A stretch of DNA of 42,992 nucleotides, taken from assembly GCA_036381835.1 (NCBI GenBank), contig DASVCA010000069.1:1-42992 (forward strand). The letters are read 5' to 3'. The notes under the pieces were generated by a model, which saw nothing but the letters and a program-made list of their open reading frames with translations, made no database searches and had not been told where the DNA came from. Shown in pieces: positions 26,586 to 33,523 of this stretch; positions within the stretch are counted from its first letter, which is position 1, and every line of letters begins with the position of its first letter. This DNA comes from DASULK01 sp036381835 (lineage in GTDB: Bacteria > Actinomycetota > Actinomycetes > Mycobacteriales > Micromonosporaceae). The position numbers were made by a program, and so were the translations under genes.

Positions 26586-26837
26586 ATGGCAGAGCGGGTG
26601 ACGGTGAGCTTCAGCGCGGAGACGCTGTCCCGCGCACGTGCAGCCGCGCACCGGGAGGGTCTGAGTCTCTCCGCCTGGCTGGAGCGGGCGGCGCGGCGGG
26701 AAGCGCTGCGGGACGCCGTGCGGCGCCAGGATGAGTGGCTGCGTGCCAACCCTGACGTTCGCGCCGAGCTGGACGGCTTCGACCGGTTCGTCGATCGGTT
26801 CGAGGCCGGTTGGTCCGACCATCTCGACGTCGCGTGA
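26586..26837 (+). CDS. Antitoxin of a MazEF-like pair (ribbon-helix-helix type)
   Basis: 83 residues. The N terminus RVTVSFSAETLSRARAAAHR then EGLSLSAWLERAAR resembles a ribbon-helix-helix DNA-binding fold (beta strand plus two helices). The acidic C-terminal half DVRAELDGFDRFVDRFEAGW would cover the toxin. It should bind its own promoter and neutralise the downstream ribonuclease. Its stop overlaps the toxin start by 4 nt (GTGA), giving antitoxin-first coupled translation, the usual arrangement. Confidence 0.85.
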   Translation: MAERVTVSFSAETLSRARAAAHREGLSLSAWLERAARREALRDAVRRQDEWLRANPDVRAELDGFDRFVDRFEAGWSDHLDVA

Positions 26838-27148
26838 ACCAGGGAGAGGTCTGGACGATCGGTGAGCGCGGTGATCTGCGCTACCGGGTCGTCGTGTTGT
26901 CCGGCGATGCGCACAACGACCGGCCGAACTCCGCGCCTTTCTGCGCCCCGGTGGTCCGGCAGCACGGCACCACCGAGTTGCCGCCCTTCGTCGTGCCGCT
27001 GACCGAGGCCGATCCGCTGTCGGGTGTGGTGGTGGTCAACCGGATGCGACGCATGAACCCGGGCGCCGGGGCCGAACGGATCGGCATGGTGACGGGGGCG
27101 AGCATGGCCCGGTTGCAGGAGGCCGTCCGGGATCTGTTCGAGCTGTGA
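26834..27148 (+). CDS. mazF: MazF/PemK-family mRNA interferase toxin
   Basis: 104 residues. The N terminus NQGEVWTIGERGDLRYRVVV then LSGDAHN is the SH3-like barrel start of MazF, with the catalytic-loop Arg. The C-terminal block MVTGASMARLQEAVRDLFEL matches the family end. MazF toxins cut mRNA, tRNA or rRNA at short motifs during stress or after loss of antitoxin. The GTG start lies inside the antitoxin stop. Recognition sequence and activity cannot be deduced. Confidence 0.87.
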   Translation: MNQGEVWTIGERGDLRYRVVVLSGDAHNDRPNSAPFCAPVVRQHGTTELPPFVVPLTEADPLSGVVVVNRMRRMNPGAGAERIGMVTGASMARLQEAVRDLFEL

Positions 27149-27215
27149 CCTGGCGCCGTCGGGTCCGTTGACGCGCCATCCGTCGTTAATGGCTGGAGTT
27201 GTCGGCCGGTCCGGC

Positions 27216-27221
27216 TATGGT
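27216..27221 (+). promoter_or_regulatory. -10 box for a leaderless small ORF
   Basis: TATGGT (TAnnnT) followed by exactly 6 nt and then ATG 27228: the textbook layout of a leaderless actinobacterial transcript. There is no ribosome site before this ATG. The -35 is not clear. Confidence 0.45.
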
Positions 27222-27227
27222 GGGCGT

Positions 27228-27392
27228 ATGAGTCGGCTGCACCCTCGTGATGACGCTGTGACGTCGATTCGGTGCTGCCTGTCGCGTACCGGTCAGTGGC
27301 CGGTCGCGGTCGCCGCGCTGGCGGTGACGCGTCTCATCGGGGGGCTGCCGAGCCCCGCCGGTCGAAGCCCCCCGGCGGTCCCGGTCATCTGA
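27228..27392 (+). CDS. 54-codon small ORF upstream of the DksA-like gene (possible leader peptide)
   Basis: Starts MSRLHPRDDAVTSIRCC and contains tandem Cys codons at 16-17 and a Trp at 24, ending SPPAVPVI. It has no ribosome site, but a -10 box sits 6 nt before its ATG. It ends 66 nt before the DksA/TraR-like start. Two hairpins lie within or after it, the second followed by a T-rich run. This order (leaderless small ORF, early hairpin, terminator-like hairpin, gene) is that of a translation-dependent attenuator. Actinobacterial cysteine-codon leader ORFs are known. That this is one is inference. Confidence 0.4.
   Translation: MSRLHPRDDAVTSIRCCLSRTGQWPVAVAALAVTRLIGGLPSPAGRSPPAVPVI
27339..27373 (+). 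promoter_or_regulatory. Hairpin overlapping the small ORF (possible anti-terminator or pause stem)
   Basis: Perfect 8-bp stem GGGGGGCT / AGCCCCCC around a 19-nt loop, inside the last third of the small ORF, so ribosome position would control whether it forms. Confidence 0.35.
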
Positions 27393-27409
27393 TAGCCGCA
27401 GCCGCCGGG

Positions 27410-27443
27410 CGGAGCTTACACACAGCTCCGTCCCTTTTCTTTT
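27410..27443 (+). terminator. Terminator-like hairpin in the leader of the DksA/TraR-like gene
   Basis: A 7-bp stem CGGAGCT/AGCTCCG with a 7-nt loop (27410-27430) is followed by the T-rich stretch TCCCTTTTCTTTT (27431-27443), only 15 nt before the start at 27459. Being upstream of a gene on the same strand, it is an attenuator candidate rather than a gene-end terminator. It could also end a separate transcript. Confidence 0.5.
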
Positions 27444-27458
27444 ATGGAGACGAATGCC

Positions 27459-27794
27459 ATGACCACGCAGATGCACGAGACCTCGGGTTCCGACTGGATC
27501 AAGGACCTGCGCGCGCAGCTCGAACACGAGCTGGCCACCCACACCGCGCGGTTGGCGGAACTCAACGCGGCCAGCGACGACACCGAGTGGGCGACGGCCG
27601 AGGGGCACACCCGTTCGGCCTTGCTCGCCTCCACTCGTCAGAGCCTCACCGATATCACCGAGGCACTGCGCCGCATGGACGAGGGCAGGTACGGCGTCTG
27701 CGAGAAGTGCGGGGACAGGATTCCGCGGGAGCGGTTGGAGATCCTGCCGCAGGCGCGGACCTGCGTACCGTGCCGCCAACGCGAGGGCCGTTAG
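27459..27794 (+). CDS. DksA/TraR-family C4 zinc-finger protein
   Basis: 111 residues. A coiled helical N-terminal half (LRAQLEHELATHTARLAELN) leads to the C-terminal zinc finger GRYGVCEKCGDRIPRERLEI with Cys81, Cys84, Cys102 and Cys105, the DksA/TraR signature. DksA-type proteins enter the RNA polymerase secondary channel and alter promoter choice; small actinobacterial versions (RbpA/CarD aside) are less studied. Start choice: ATG 27459 has GGAG (27446-27449) at a 9-nt spacing. ATG 27444 overlaps that site and is rejected. It converges on gdhA with 13 nt between stops. Confidence 0.9.
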   Translation: MTTQMHETSGSDWIKDLRAQLEHELATHTARLAELNAASDDTEWATAEGHTRSALLASTRQSLTDITEALRRMDEGRYGVCEKCGDRIPRERLEILPQARTCVPCRQREGR

Positions 27795-27807
27795 GCGTCG
27801 CGCGCCG

Positions 27808-29151
27808 TTAGATGAGGCCGTGGGCGAGCATCGCTTCGGCGACCCGGATGACGCCGTCGATGTTCGCCCCGGCCACATAGTTGCCCGGCATGCCGTATTC
27901 CTCCGCGGTGGCGTAGCAGCGGGTGTGGATGTCCTGCATGATCTCCCGCAGGCGCTGCTCGGAATAGGCGAATGTCCATGAGTCGCGGCTGGCGTTCTGC
28001 TGCATCTCCAGCGCGCTCGCGGCGACGCCGCCCGCGTTGGCGGCCTTGCCCGGGGCGAACCGGACGCCGGCCTCGGCGAACAGTCGGATCGCCTCCGGTG
28101 TGCTGGGCATGTTGGCACCCTCGATGACCGCCTGGCAGCCGCCGGTGATCAGCGCGGCGGCGTCCGCACCGCTGATCTCGTTCTGGGTGGCGCAGGGGAA
28201 GACGATCTGGCACTGCACCTCCCAGACCCGGCGACCCGGCACGAACACGGCGTGGGCGTGCCGGGTCGGGTACTCGTCGAGCCGTCCCCGTCGGATCTCC
28301 TTCAACTCCTTGAGGGTTGCCAGGTCGATGCCCTTCTCGTCGACGAGGTAGCCGGTCGAATCCGAGCAGGCCACCACCAGCCCGCCGAGTTGCTGCACCT
28401 TCTCGATGGCGTAGATCGCCACGTTCCCGGATCCGGAGACCACCACCCGTTTGCCGTCCAGGCTGTCCCCGCCCATGCGCAGCATCTCCTCCGCGAAGAA
28501 GACGCAGCCGTAGCCGGTGGCCTCGCGCCGTACCTGGGCACCGCCGTAGGTCAGCCCCTTGCCGGTCAGCACCCCGGACTCGTACCGGTTGGTGATCCGC
28601 TTGTACTGCCCGAACAGGTAGCCGATCTCTCGCTGGCCGACGCCGATGTCCCCGGCCGGCACGTCGGTGTACTCGCCGATGTGCCGGTACAGCTCGGTCA
28701 TGAAGCTCTGACAGAACCGCATGATCTCCCGATCCGAGCGTCCCTTCGGATCGAAGTCCGAACCGCCCTTGCCGCCACCGATCGGCATGCCGGTGAGCGC
28801 GTTCTTGAAGATCTGCTCGAAGCCGAGGAACTTGATGATGCCGAGGTAGACCGAGGGATGGAAGCGCAAGCCGCCCTTGTACGGCCCCAGCGCGCTGTTG
28901 AACTCCACGCGAAAGCCCCGGTTGATGTGTACCTCGCCGCGGTCGTCCTCCCAGGGCACCCGGAAGATCACCTGGCGTTCGGGCTCGCAGATCCGCTCGA
29001 TGATCTTCTCTTCGGCGAATTCGGGGTGGGCGGCCAGCGCCGGCTCGATGCTCTCCAGCACCTCCCGTACGGCCTGATGGAATTCGTGCTCACCGGGATT
29101 GCGCTGGACCACATTGGTGTAGATCGTCTCCAGCTTGTCGCGGACCGACAA
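27808..29151 (-). CDS. gdhA: NADP-specific glutamate dehydrogenase
   Basis: Forms glutamate from 2-oxoglutarate and ammonium. From TTG 29151 the protein has 447 residues, the same as E. coli GdhA. Key blocks: GPYKGGLRFHPSV (substrate Lys), MPIGGGKGGSDFDPKGRSD (catalytic Lys region), PAGDIGVGQREIGY, VSGSGNVAIYAIEK (nucleotide loop), and ending GANIDGVIRVAEAMLAHGL. Start choice: GGAGG at 29161-29157 lies 5 nt before TTG 29151. The frame could open 12 nt earlier at TTG 29163, but that would place the ribosome site inside the gene. Confidence 0.96.
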   Translation of the reverse strand: MSVRDKLETIYTNVVQRNPGEHEFHQAVREVLESIEPALAAHPEFAEEKIIERICEPERQVIFRVPWEDDRGEVHINRGFRVEFNSALGPYKGGLRFHPSVYLGIIKFLGFEQIFKNALTGMPIGGGKGGSDFDPKGRSDREIMRFCQSFMTELYRHIGEYTDVPAGDIGVGQREIGYLFGQYKRITNRYESGVLTGKGLTYGGAQVRREATGYGCVFFAEEMLRMGGDSLDGKRVVVSGSGNVAIYAIEKVQQLGGLVVACSDSTGYLVDEKGIDLATLKELKEIRRGRLDEYPTRHAHAVFVPGRRVWEVQCQIVFPCATQNEISGADAAALITGGCQAVIEGANMPSTPEAIRLFAEAGVRFAPGKAANAGGVAASALEMQQNASRDSWTFAYSEQRLREIMQDIHTRCYATAEEYGMPGNYVAGANIDGVIRVAEAMLAHGLI

Positions 29152-29297
29152 CGCGTCCTCCAACGGGTGATGGCAGCGGGAGAGATGCTTACCCGCAGTT
29201 GCCCGCCCACGACGCTGTGCGACGGATCTGTCTGAGGCGATCGGTCGGGTTTCGACCTGATGTCAGGATACCGCCGGCGATGGCCGTTGCCGAGCGG

Positions 29298-29852
29298 CTA
29301 TGCCCGGCCGATGTCGACCGGCTCCGCGCCCTGCTGGCCGCAGCCGCAGCCTCCGCAACCGCAGCTGTTCTCGGCCGCCGCCTCGCCGAGCAGCTCGTGC
29401 ATTCCGGCGAGCAGGTCCGCCAGGGAGGTCTCCGGATCGCCGACGATCAGCGGCACCACGAGCTCGTTCTCCTTCGTCAGGTGGGTGGCGAACAGCGCGG
29501 TCAGCGCCCGTGCGGCGGCGGCGGCCCGCACCGGTGTGGGGGCCTCCGCCAGTTCCTCGATGCACGACACGATCGCACGGTGCTCGTCGAGCATCCCGTC
29601 GATCAGTAGACGACCCGCGGCGAGCCGTGTGGCGGCGGCGTAGAGCACCCGTTCCTCCGCCTGGGCGTGGGGGACCACCTCCCGGTGCAGGTAGTCGAGC
29701 AGTTCGCGGCGCGCTAGGTCGACCGAGTCCGGTGCCGATTCGGCGGTGGAGATCAGCGCTGCCGCCCGCTGCTCCAGCCCGGCGGCGAGCTCGGCGTGGT
29801 GGTTGACGACCGCGGCCATCGCCGCCTCGTCCCGCTCCGACCAGCTTGACAT
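29298..29852 (-). CDS. Hemerythrin-type di-iron protein with Cys-rich tail
   Basis: 184 residues. A four-helix HHE/hemerythrin domain carries the expected ligands: H18/H19, H62 with E66 (PHAQAEE), H91, and H124 with E128 (HLTKE). After residue 160 comes a short tail NSCGCGGCGCGQQG with four cysteines separated by glycines, a likely metal-binding or redox appendix. Hemerythrins bind oxygen or nitric oxide at a di-iron site. ATG 29852 has GGGAG 7 nt upstream. It is transcribed divergently from the Fe-S-type HTH regulator with only 50 bp between starts, which suggests shared control. Confidence 0.88.
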   Translation of the reverse strand: MSSWSERDEAAMAAVVNHHAELAAGLEQRAAALISTAESAPDSVDLARRELLDYLHREVVPHAQAEERVLYAAATRLAAGRLLIDGMLDEHRAIVSCIEELAEAPTPVRAAAAARALTALFATHLTKENELVVPLIVGDPETSLADLLAGMHELLGEAAAENSCGCGGCGCGQQGAEPVDIGRA

Positions 29853-29866
29853 GGCTCACTCCCAAG

Positions 29867-29894
29867 TTTTTGAGGGGAACTGGCCTTGTAATGT
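29867..29894 (+). promoter_or_regulatory. Putative promoter of the HTH-regulator operon (leaderless)
   Basis: TTTTTG (29867-29872), 16-bp spacer, TAATGT (29889-29894), then 8 nt to GTG 29903. The AT-rich patch is conspicuous in this GC-rich sequence. Because ATG 29891 would lie inside the -10, the GTG is preferred as the start. The same 50-bp gap must hold the hemerythrin promoter on the other strand. Confidence 0.5.
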
Positions 29895-29902
29895 TAGTAC
29901 CC

Positions 29903-30616
29903 GTGGAAACCCACGGACTCGGGCCTGCCGGCGAGTCGGTCGACACAGCCCGGCACCGCGCGCTCGCCTCCACCACACGAGTCGTCATCCTGCTGCTGGT
30001 CCGACAGGCACCGCGCGGACTCACCGCCGCCGAGGTGGCCCAGGCCACCGGCCGGCACCTGACCACCGTCCGGGAGCACCTCGAACAACTCACCTCCGCC
30101 GGGCTGCTGATACGGCAACGCGACCACGGCGGTACCCCCGGCCGGCCCGCCTGGCGCTACCGTCCCGCCGCCGGGCAGGTGGAGACCCCGAGCGGCGGCC
30201 CCTACCGGGAACTCGCCGCCGCACTGGTCGAGCACATCGTCTCGACCGAATCCGATCCGTGGGCGGCGGGCGTGTCCGCGGGCCGGGCGTGGGGCCGGCG
30301 GCTGGTGGCCGACGTCCAGCCGGTGACGGCCAGACCCGGGCAGCGGTTGCTCGCCGTCCTCGAGCGGCTCGGGTTCGCACCCCGGGTCGCCGTCGCGAAC
30401 CAGGACGAGCCGGAGGTCGTGCATCTGCACGCCTGCCCGTTTCTGGACCTGGTCGGCAGCAGCGCCGACCTGGTGTGCGGAATGCATCTCGGTGTGCTCC
30501 GCGGCGCGCTCGAAGCGGCCGGGGCGCCGGGCGTCCGGCCCGCGCTCGAACCGTTCGGCGCGCCCGGGGCCTGCGTGGTCCGGATGCGCCCCGCTGAGAC
30601 TCGGGAAGCACCATGA
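29903..30616 (+). CDS. DeoR/ArsR-like HTH regulator with C-terminal Fe-S-type cysteines (SufR-like)
   Basis: 237 residues from GTG 29903. A winged HTH (about 18-90) reads TTRVVILLLVRQAPRGLTAA, EVAQATGRHLTTVREHLEQL, TSAGLL. The C-terminal domain has C178 in HLHACPFLDL, C192 in DLVCGMHLGVL and C224 in GACVVRM. This spacing is like the Fe-S-binding domain of SufR-type repressors, with H195 as a possible extra ligand. An oxygen-, NO- or iron-responsive role is inferred. ATG 29891, four codons upstream, is the alternative start. The stop overlaps the cupredoxin gene by 4 nt (ATGA). Confidence 0.85.
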   Translation: METHGLGPAGESVDTARHRALASTTRVVILLLVRQAPRGLTAAEVAQATGRHLTTVREHLEQLTSAGLLIRQRDHGGTPGRPAWRYRPAAGQVETPSGGPYRELAAALVEHIVSTESDPWAAGVSAGRAWGRRLVADVQPVTARPGQRLLAVLERLGFAPRVAVANQDEPEVVHLHACPFLDLVGSSADLVCGMHLGVLRGALEAAGAPGVRPALEPFGAPGACVVRMRPAETREAP

Positions 30617-32349
30617 CACCGCTCCCGGTCGTCTCCTCGCCCCCGGCAGCCGGCCGCGGCCGGGCGCGCTGGCACCGATCGGTCAACCTGCTGCCGATCG
30701 CCTACCTGGCGGCGATCGCGGCGGTGAGCATCGTCCACCCGCTTTTGCCGCAGTGGCGCTGGCTGCTCGTCCACCTGCTGCTGCTCGGTGCGGCCGGCAA
30801 CGCGATCCTGATCTGGACCACCCACTTCGCCGCGGCGGTGCTGCGCGTGCCCGCCGACCCGCGTCGAGCGGAAGCCACACGGCTCGTGCTGCTCAACCTG
30901 GGGATCGGCGGCGTCCTCGCGGCCGGCACCGTCGGGACCGGTTGGCTGGGCGTGACCGGGTCGCTCGCGATCTTCATCGCCGTGCTCGCCCACCTGTGGG
31001 CGCTCGCCACCAGGCTGCGCCGATCGTTGCCCGCCCGGTTCGCGGTGACCGTGCACTACTACCTCGCCGCCGCGATCGCGGTGCTCGTCGGCGTCCCGGT
31101 CGGCGGATGGATGCTGGTCGACAGCGCTCACCGTGATCGTCTGGTGCTGTTCCACGCGCACGTGAACCTGCTCGGCTGGGTCACCCTGACCGTGTTGGGC
31201 ACGCTGCTCACCCTCTGGCCGACGGTGCTGCGCACCCGAATGGCCGGCAGCACCGTGCCCGCCGCGATCGTGGCGCTGCCGCTGGCCGTCAGCGGCCTCG
31301 TACAACTCGGGATCGGGCTGCTCGCCTGGTGGCCGACGATGGCCGTGCTCGGGCTCGTGCTGTTCGCCGCCGCGGTGGTGGCGGTCGCAGCGCCGGCGGT
31401 AGCCGTCGCGTGGCGCCGGCCGCCGTCATCCTTCGCCGCGTGGTCGATCGCCGCCGGCCTCGGATGGCTGCTCGTCGCCCTGGTGTGGGACGTGAGACTC
31501 CTCGCCGCAGCCGATGCGGGAATCGCCCGCGACGGTTTCCACACCGTGCTGTCCCCACTGCTGGTCGGCTTCGTCGGCCAGGTGCTGATCGGCGCGCTGG
31601 CTCACCTGCTGCCCATGGCGCTCGGCGGCGGTCCGTCCGCGGTGCGCGCGAACGCAGCCGCGCTCGACCGGTACGGGCCGCAGCGGGTGGTCACGGCGAA
31701 CCTCGCCCTCGCGATCTTCCTGATGCCCGTCGGCGCGTACGTGCGCATCACCGCCTCGCTGCTCGTCCTCGGCACCCTGCTGCAGTTCCTGCTGGCGGCG
31801 CTGCGACTCCTCGTCGCCGCGCGAGTGCCGCGGGTGGCGCCCCCGCCGGCCGCGGCGACCGGCCCGCACCGGGTCGGGCAACCGTGGCGGGGGGTGTCCG
31901 CGGGGCTGGTGCTCGTGCTGGTCGCCGTCCTGGCCGGCACGATCGCCGAGCGCGCTGCGGGCCCGACCGTCCCCGACGCGTCACCCGCCGCGGCGAACAT
32001 TGGCCGGACCAGCACGGTGGCGGTGGCGATCCGTGGCATGCGGTACCACCCGGACCGCATCGAGGTGCCGCGCGGCGACCGGCTGATCATCGAGGTGGTC
32101 AACGACGATGATCGTGACCACGATCTGGTGTTGGCGACCGGGCCGCGGACCCCACGGATTCGGCGGGGAGCGGCGGTGCGTCTGGACGCCGGAGTGGTCG
32201 ACACCGCCATCGACGGGTGGTGCTCGCTGCCCGGCCACCGCCAGCAGGGCATGGTGCTCACCGTCGTCCCGATCGATGCGGCCGCCCCGGCCGGCCCTCG
32301 CGAGATCCCGCGAAACCCCGAGGAGCACGGTGATGTCCAGTCAGACTGA
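30613..32349 (+). CDS. Membrane haem-copper-oxidase-like domain fused to a cupredoxin
   Basis: 578 residues. Residues 24-405 contain about ten to eleven membrane helices. H181-x-H183-x-N185 (FHAHVNLLGW), H54, H71, H148 and H331 (AHLLPMAL) sit in helices, the pattern seen in NnrS/NorB-like, haem-copper-oxidase-related proteins. After a further helix (430-445), residues 466-552 form a cupredoxin with a type 1 copper set H503, C537, H542 and M547 (DHDL, WCSLPGHRQQGM), presumably outside the membrane. Some actinobacterial relatives continue into a copper nitrite reductase; here the protein ends just after the cupredoxin. Likely electron transfer or gas/nitrite chemistry (inference). Overlaps both neighbours, so it is operonic. 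Confidence 0.82.
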   Translation: MTPLPVVSSPPAAGRGRARWHRSVNLLPIAYLAAIAAVSIVHPLLPQWRWLLVHLLLLGAAGNAILIWTTHFAAAVLRVPADPRRAEATRLVLLNLGIGGVLAAGTVGTGWLGVTGSLAIFIAVLAHLWALATRLRRSLPARFAVTVHYYLAAAIAVLVGVPVGGWMLVDSAHRDRLVLFHAHVNLLGWVTLTVLGTLLTLWPTVLRTRMAGSTVPAAIVALPLAVSGLVQLGIGLLAWWPTMAVLGLVLFAAAVVAVAAPAVAVAWRRPPSSFAAWSIAAGLGWLLVALVWDVRLLAAADAGIARDGFHTVLSPLLVGFVGQVLIGALAHLLPMALGGGPSAVRANAAALDRYGPQRVVTANLALAIFLMPVGAYVRITASLLVLGTLLQFLLAALRLLVAARVPRVAPPPAAATGPHRVGQPWRGVSAGLVLVLVAVLAGTIAERAAGPTVPDASPAAANIGRTSTVAVAIRGMRYHPDRIEVPRGDRLIIEVVNDDDRDHDLVLATGPRTPRIRRGAAVRLDAGVVDTAIDGWCSLPGHRQQGMVLTVVPIDAAAPAGPREIPRNPEEHGDVQSD

Positions 32350-33112
32350 CCGGTACCCGGCCGCGCGTGGCACCGCCCGCCCCGCTCAGGCGCGTCCACG
32401 CTCCCGCCGTCGTCGGTTCGTCCCTCCCCAGCACGGGGCGTGGGCGATGCTGGTCGTGCCGTATCTCGTCGGGGTGCTGCTCGTCGGACCCACCTGGGTC
32501 CACCTGCCGCTGCTCGCCGCCTGGATGGCCGGCTACCTGTGGTCGTACTACGTCTTCCAGGCGCTCAAGAGCCGCCGACCGGGCAGGTACCGCCCCCAGC
32601 TGACTCTCTACTCCGCGGTGGCGCTGCCGTTGGTCGCCGTCGTGGCCGTCGCCCGCCCGGCGGTGCTCTGGTACGCCCCGGCGTACGCGTTTCTGGTCGC
32701 CGTCAACGCCTGGTACGCGTGGCGACGCCGGGAGCGGGCGCTCGGCAACGACCTGGTCGCGGTGCTGCAGAGCTCCCTGATGGTGTTCGTCACGGCCACC
32801 GTGGCCGCCGAGCAGCCGGTCGAGCTGCTCGGCGCCTTCGCCGCCACCCTCGGCTACTTCGCCGGAACCGTCTGGTACGTGAAGACCATGATCCGGGAGC
32901 GGGGCAATGCCGCCTATCGACGCTGGTCGGTCGGCTATCACCTGGCGGCGTTTCTGGCGGCGGCGTGGGCGGGACCGGTGCTCGCCGGCTTCTTCGGCTG
33001 GCTGCTGCTACGGGCGGCCGTGCTGCCGCGTCTGCGGCTCTCCCCGCTGCACGTCGGGCTCGTTGAGATCGGCAACTGCGTGGCGCTGATCGCCGCGATC
33101 CTGCTGATGTAG
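32333..33112 (+). CDS. ywiC: YwiC-like membrane protein
   Basis: 259 residues. A basic N terminus (to about 35) precedes the family signature RFVPPQHGAWAMLVVPYLVG and six to seven membrane helices. YwiC proteins have no assigned activity. In Bacillus the gene sits beside narK and fnr, and elsewhere it accompanies nitrate/nitrite genes. ATG 32333 has GAGGAG 8 nt upstream and overlaps the cupredoxin gene by 17 nt, so regulator, membrane cupredoxin and YwiC form one coupled operon. GTG 32330 directly before it is not in the same frame context and is not needed. Confidence 0.87.
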   Translation: MSSQTDRYPAARGTARPAQARPRSRRRRFVPPQHGAWAMLVVPYLVGVLLVGPTWVHLPLLAAWMAGYLWSYYVFQALKSRRPGRYRPQLTLYSAVALPLVAVVAVARPAVLWYAPAYAFLVAVNAWYAWRRRERALGNDLVAVLQSSLMVFVTATVAAEQPVELLGAFAATLGYFAGTVWYVKTMIRERGNAAYRRWSVGYHLAAFLAAAWAGPVLAGFFGWLLLRAAVLPRLRLSPLHVGLVEIGNCVALIAAILLM

Positions 33113-33130
33113 GGGTGGGTTGTCGCGAGC

Positions 33131-33162
33131 GTGCGGCCGGCGGGCGACGCCGCCGGCCGCAC
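33131..33162 (+). terminator. Bidirectional terminator after ywiC
   Basis: A perfect 13-bp stem (33131-33143 with 33150-33162) with a 6-nt loop GCGACG, between the ends of ywiC (+) and the 77-aa gene (-). It marks the end of the 29903-33112 operon. Confidence 0.85.
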
Positions 33163-33175
33163 CGATGCGATCCGG

Positions 33176-33409
33176 TCACCCGATCTCCTGCTGGAGGCGC
33201 CGCTGCAGCATCGCCTTACCCTGGTTGCCGGCCTTCAGGTTGTTGTCGCGGATCTTGCGGAACCACTCGACCAGCTCCGTGTCGCCCTCACGTTCGGCGT
33301 CCTCGATGTACTGCTGCATCCGCCAGCTGTGTTCGAGCGACAACTGCAGCACGGTGACCAGGTCGTAGTTCTTGTCCTTCACGGCGCTCGGTGGAGCCTG
33401 TACGGCCAT
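33176..33409 (-). CDS. 77-aa conserved helical protein, unknown function
   Basis: After a short leader (MAVQAPPSAVKDK) the protein is one or two amphipathic helices: NYDLVTVLQLSLEHSWRMQQ, YIEDAEREGDTELVEWFRKI. It ends KAGNQGKAMLQRRLQ. The pattern of a His followed by Asp/Glu pairs resembles small ferritin-like or stress proteins, but no family is firmly recognised. ATG 33409 has GGAGG/GAGG upstream at a normal distance. The longer frame to 33421 includes the ribosome site. Confidence 0.75.
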   Translation of the reverse strand: MAVQAPPSAVKDKNYDLVTVLQLSLEHSWRMQQYIEDAEREGDTELVEWFRKIRDNNLKAGNQGKAMLQRRLQQEIG

Positions 33410-33523
33410 CGCGCACCTCACCTCCCTGTGTGGACTCCGGCACCCTCGTTATTCCCACCGCCGGGCCGGCTACGCCTCGAGCCGCGCGCGGTTGCTCCGG
33501 CCGGTTCCGGGTAGTTCCCCGGT

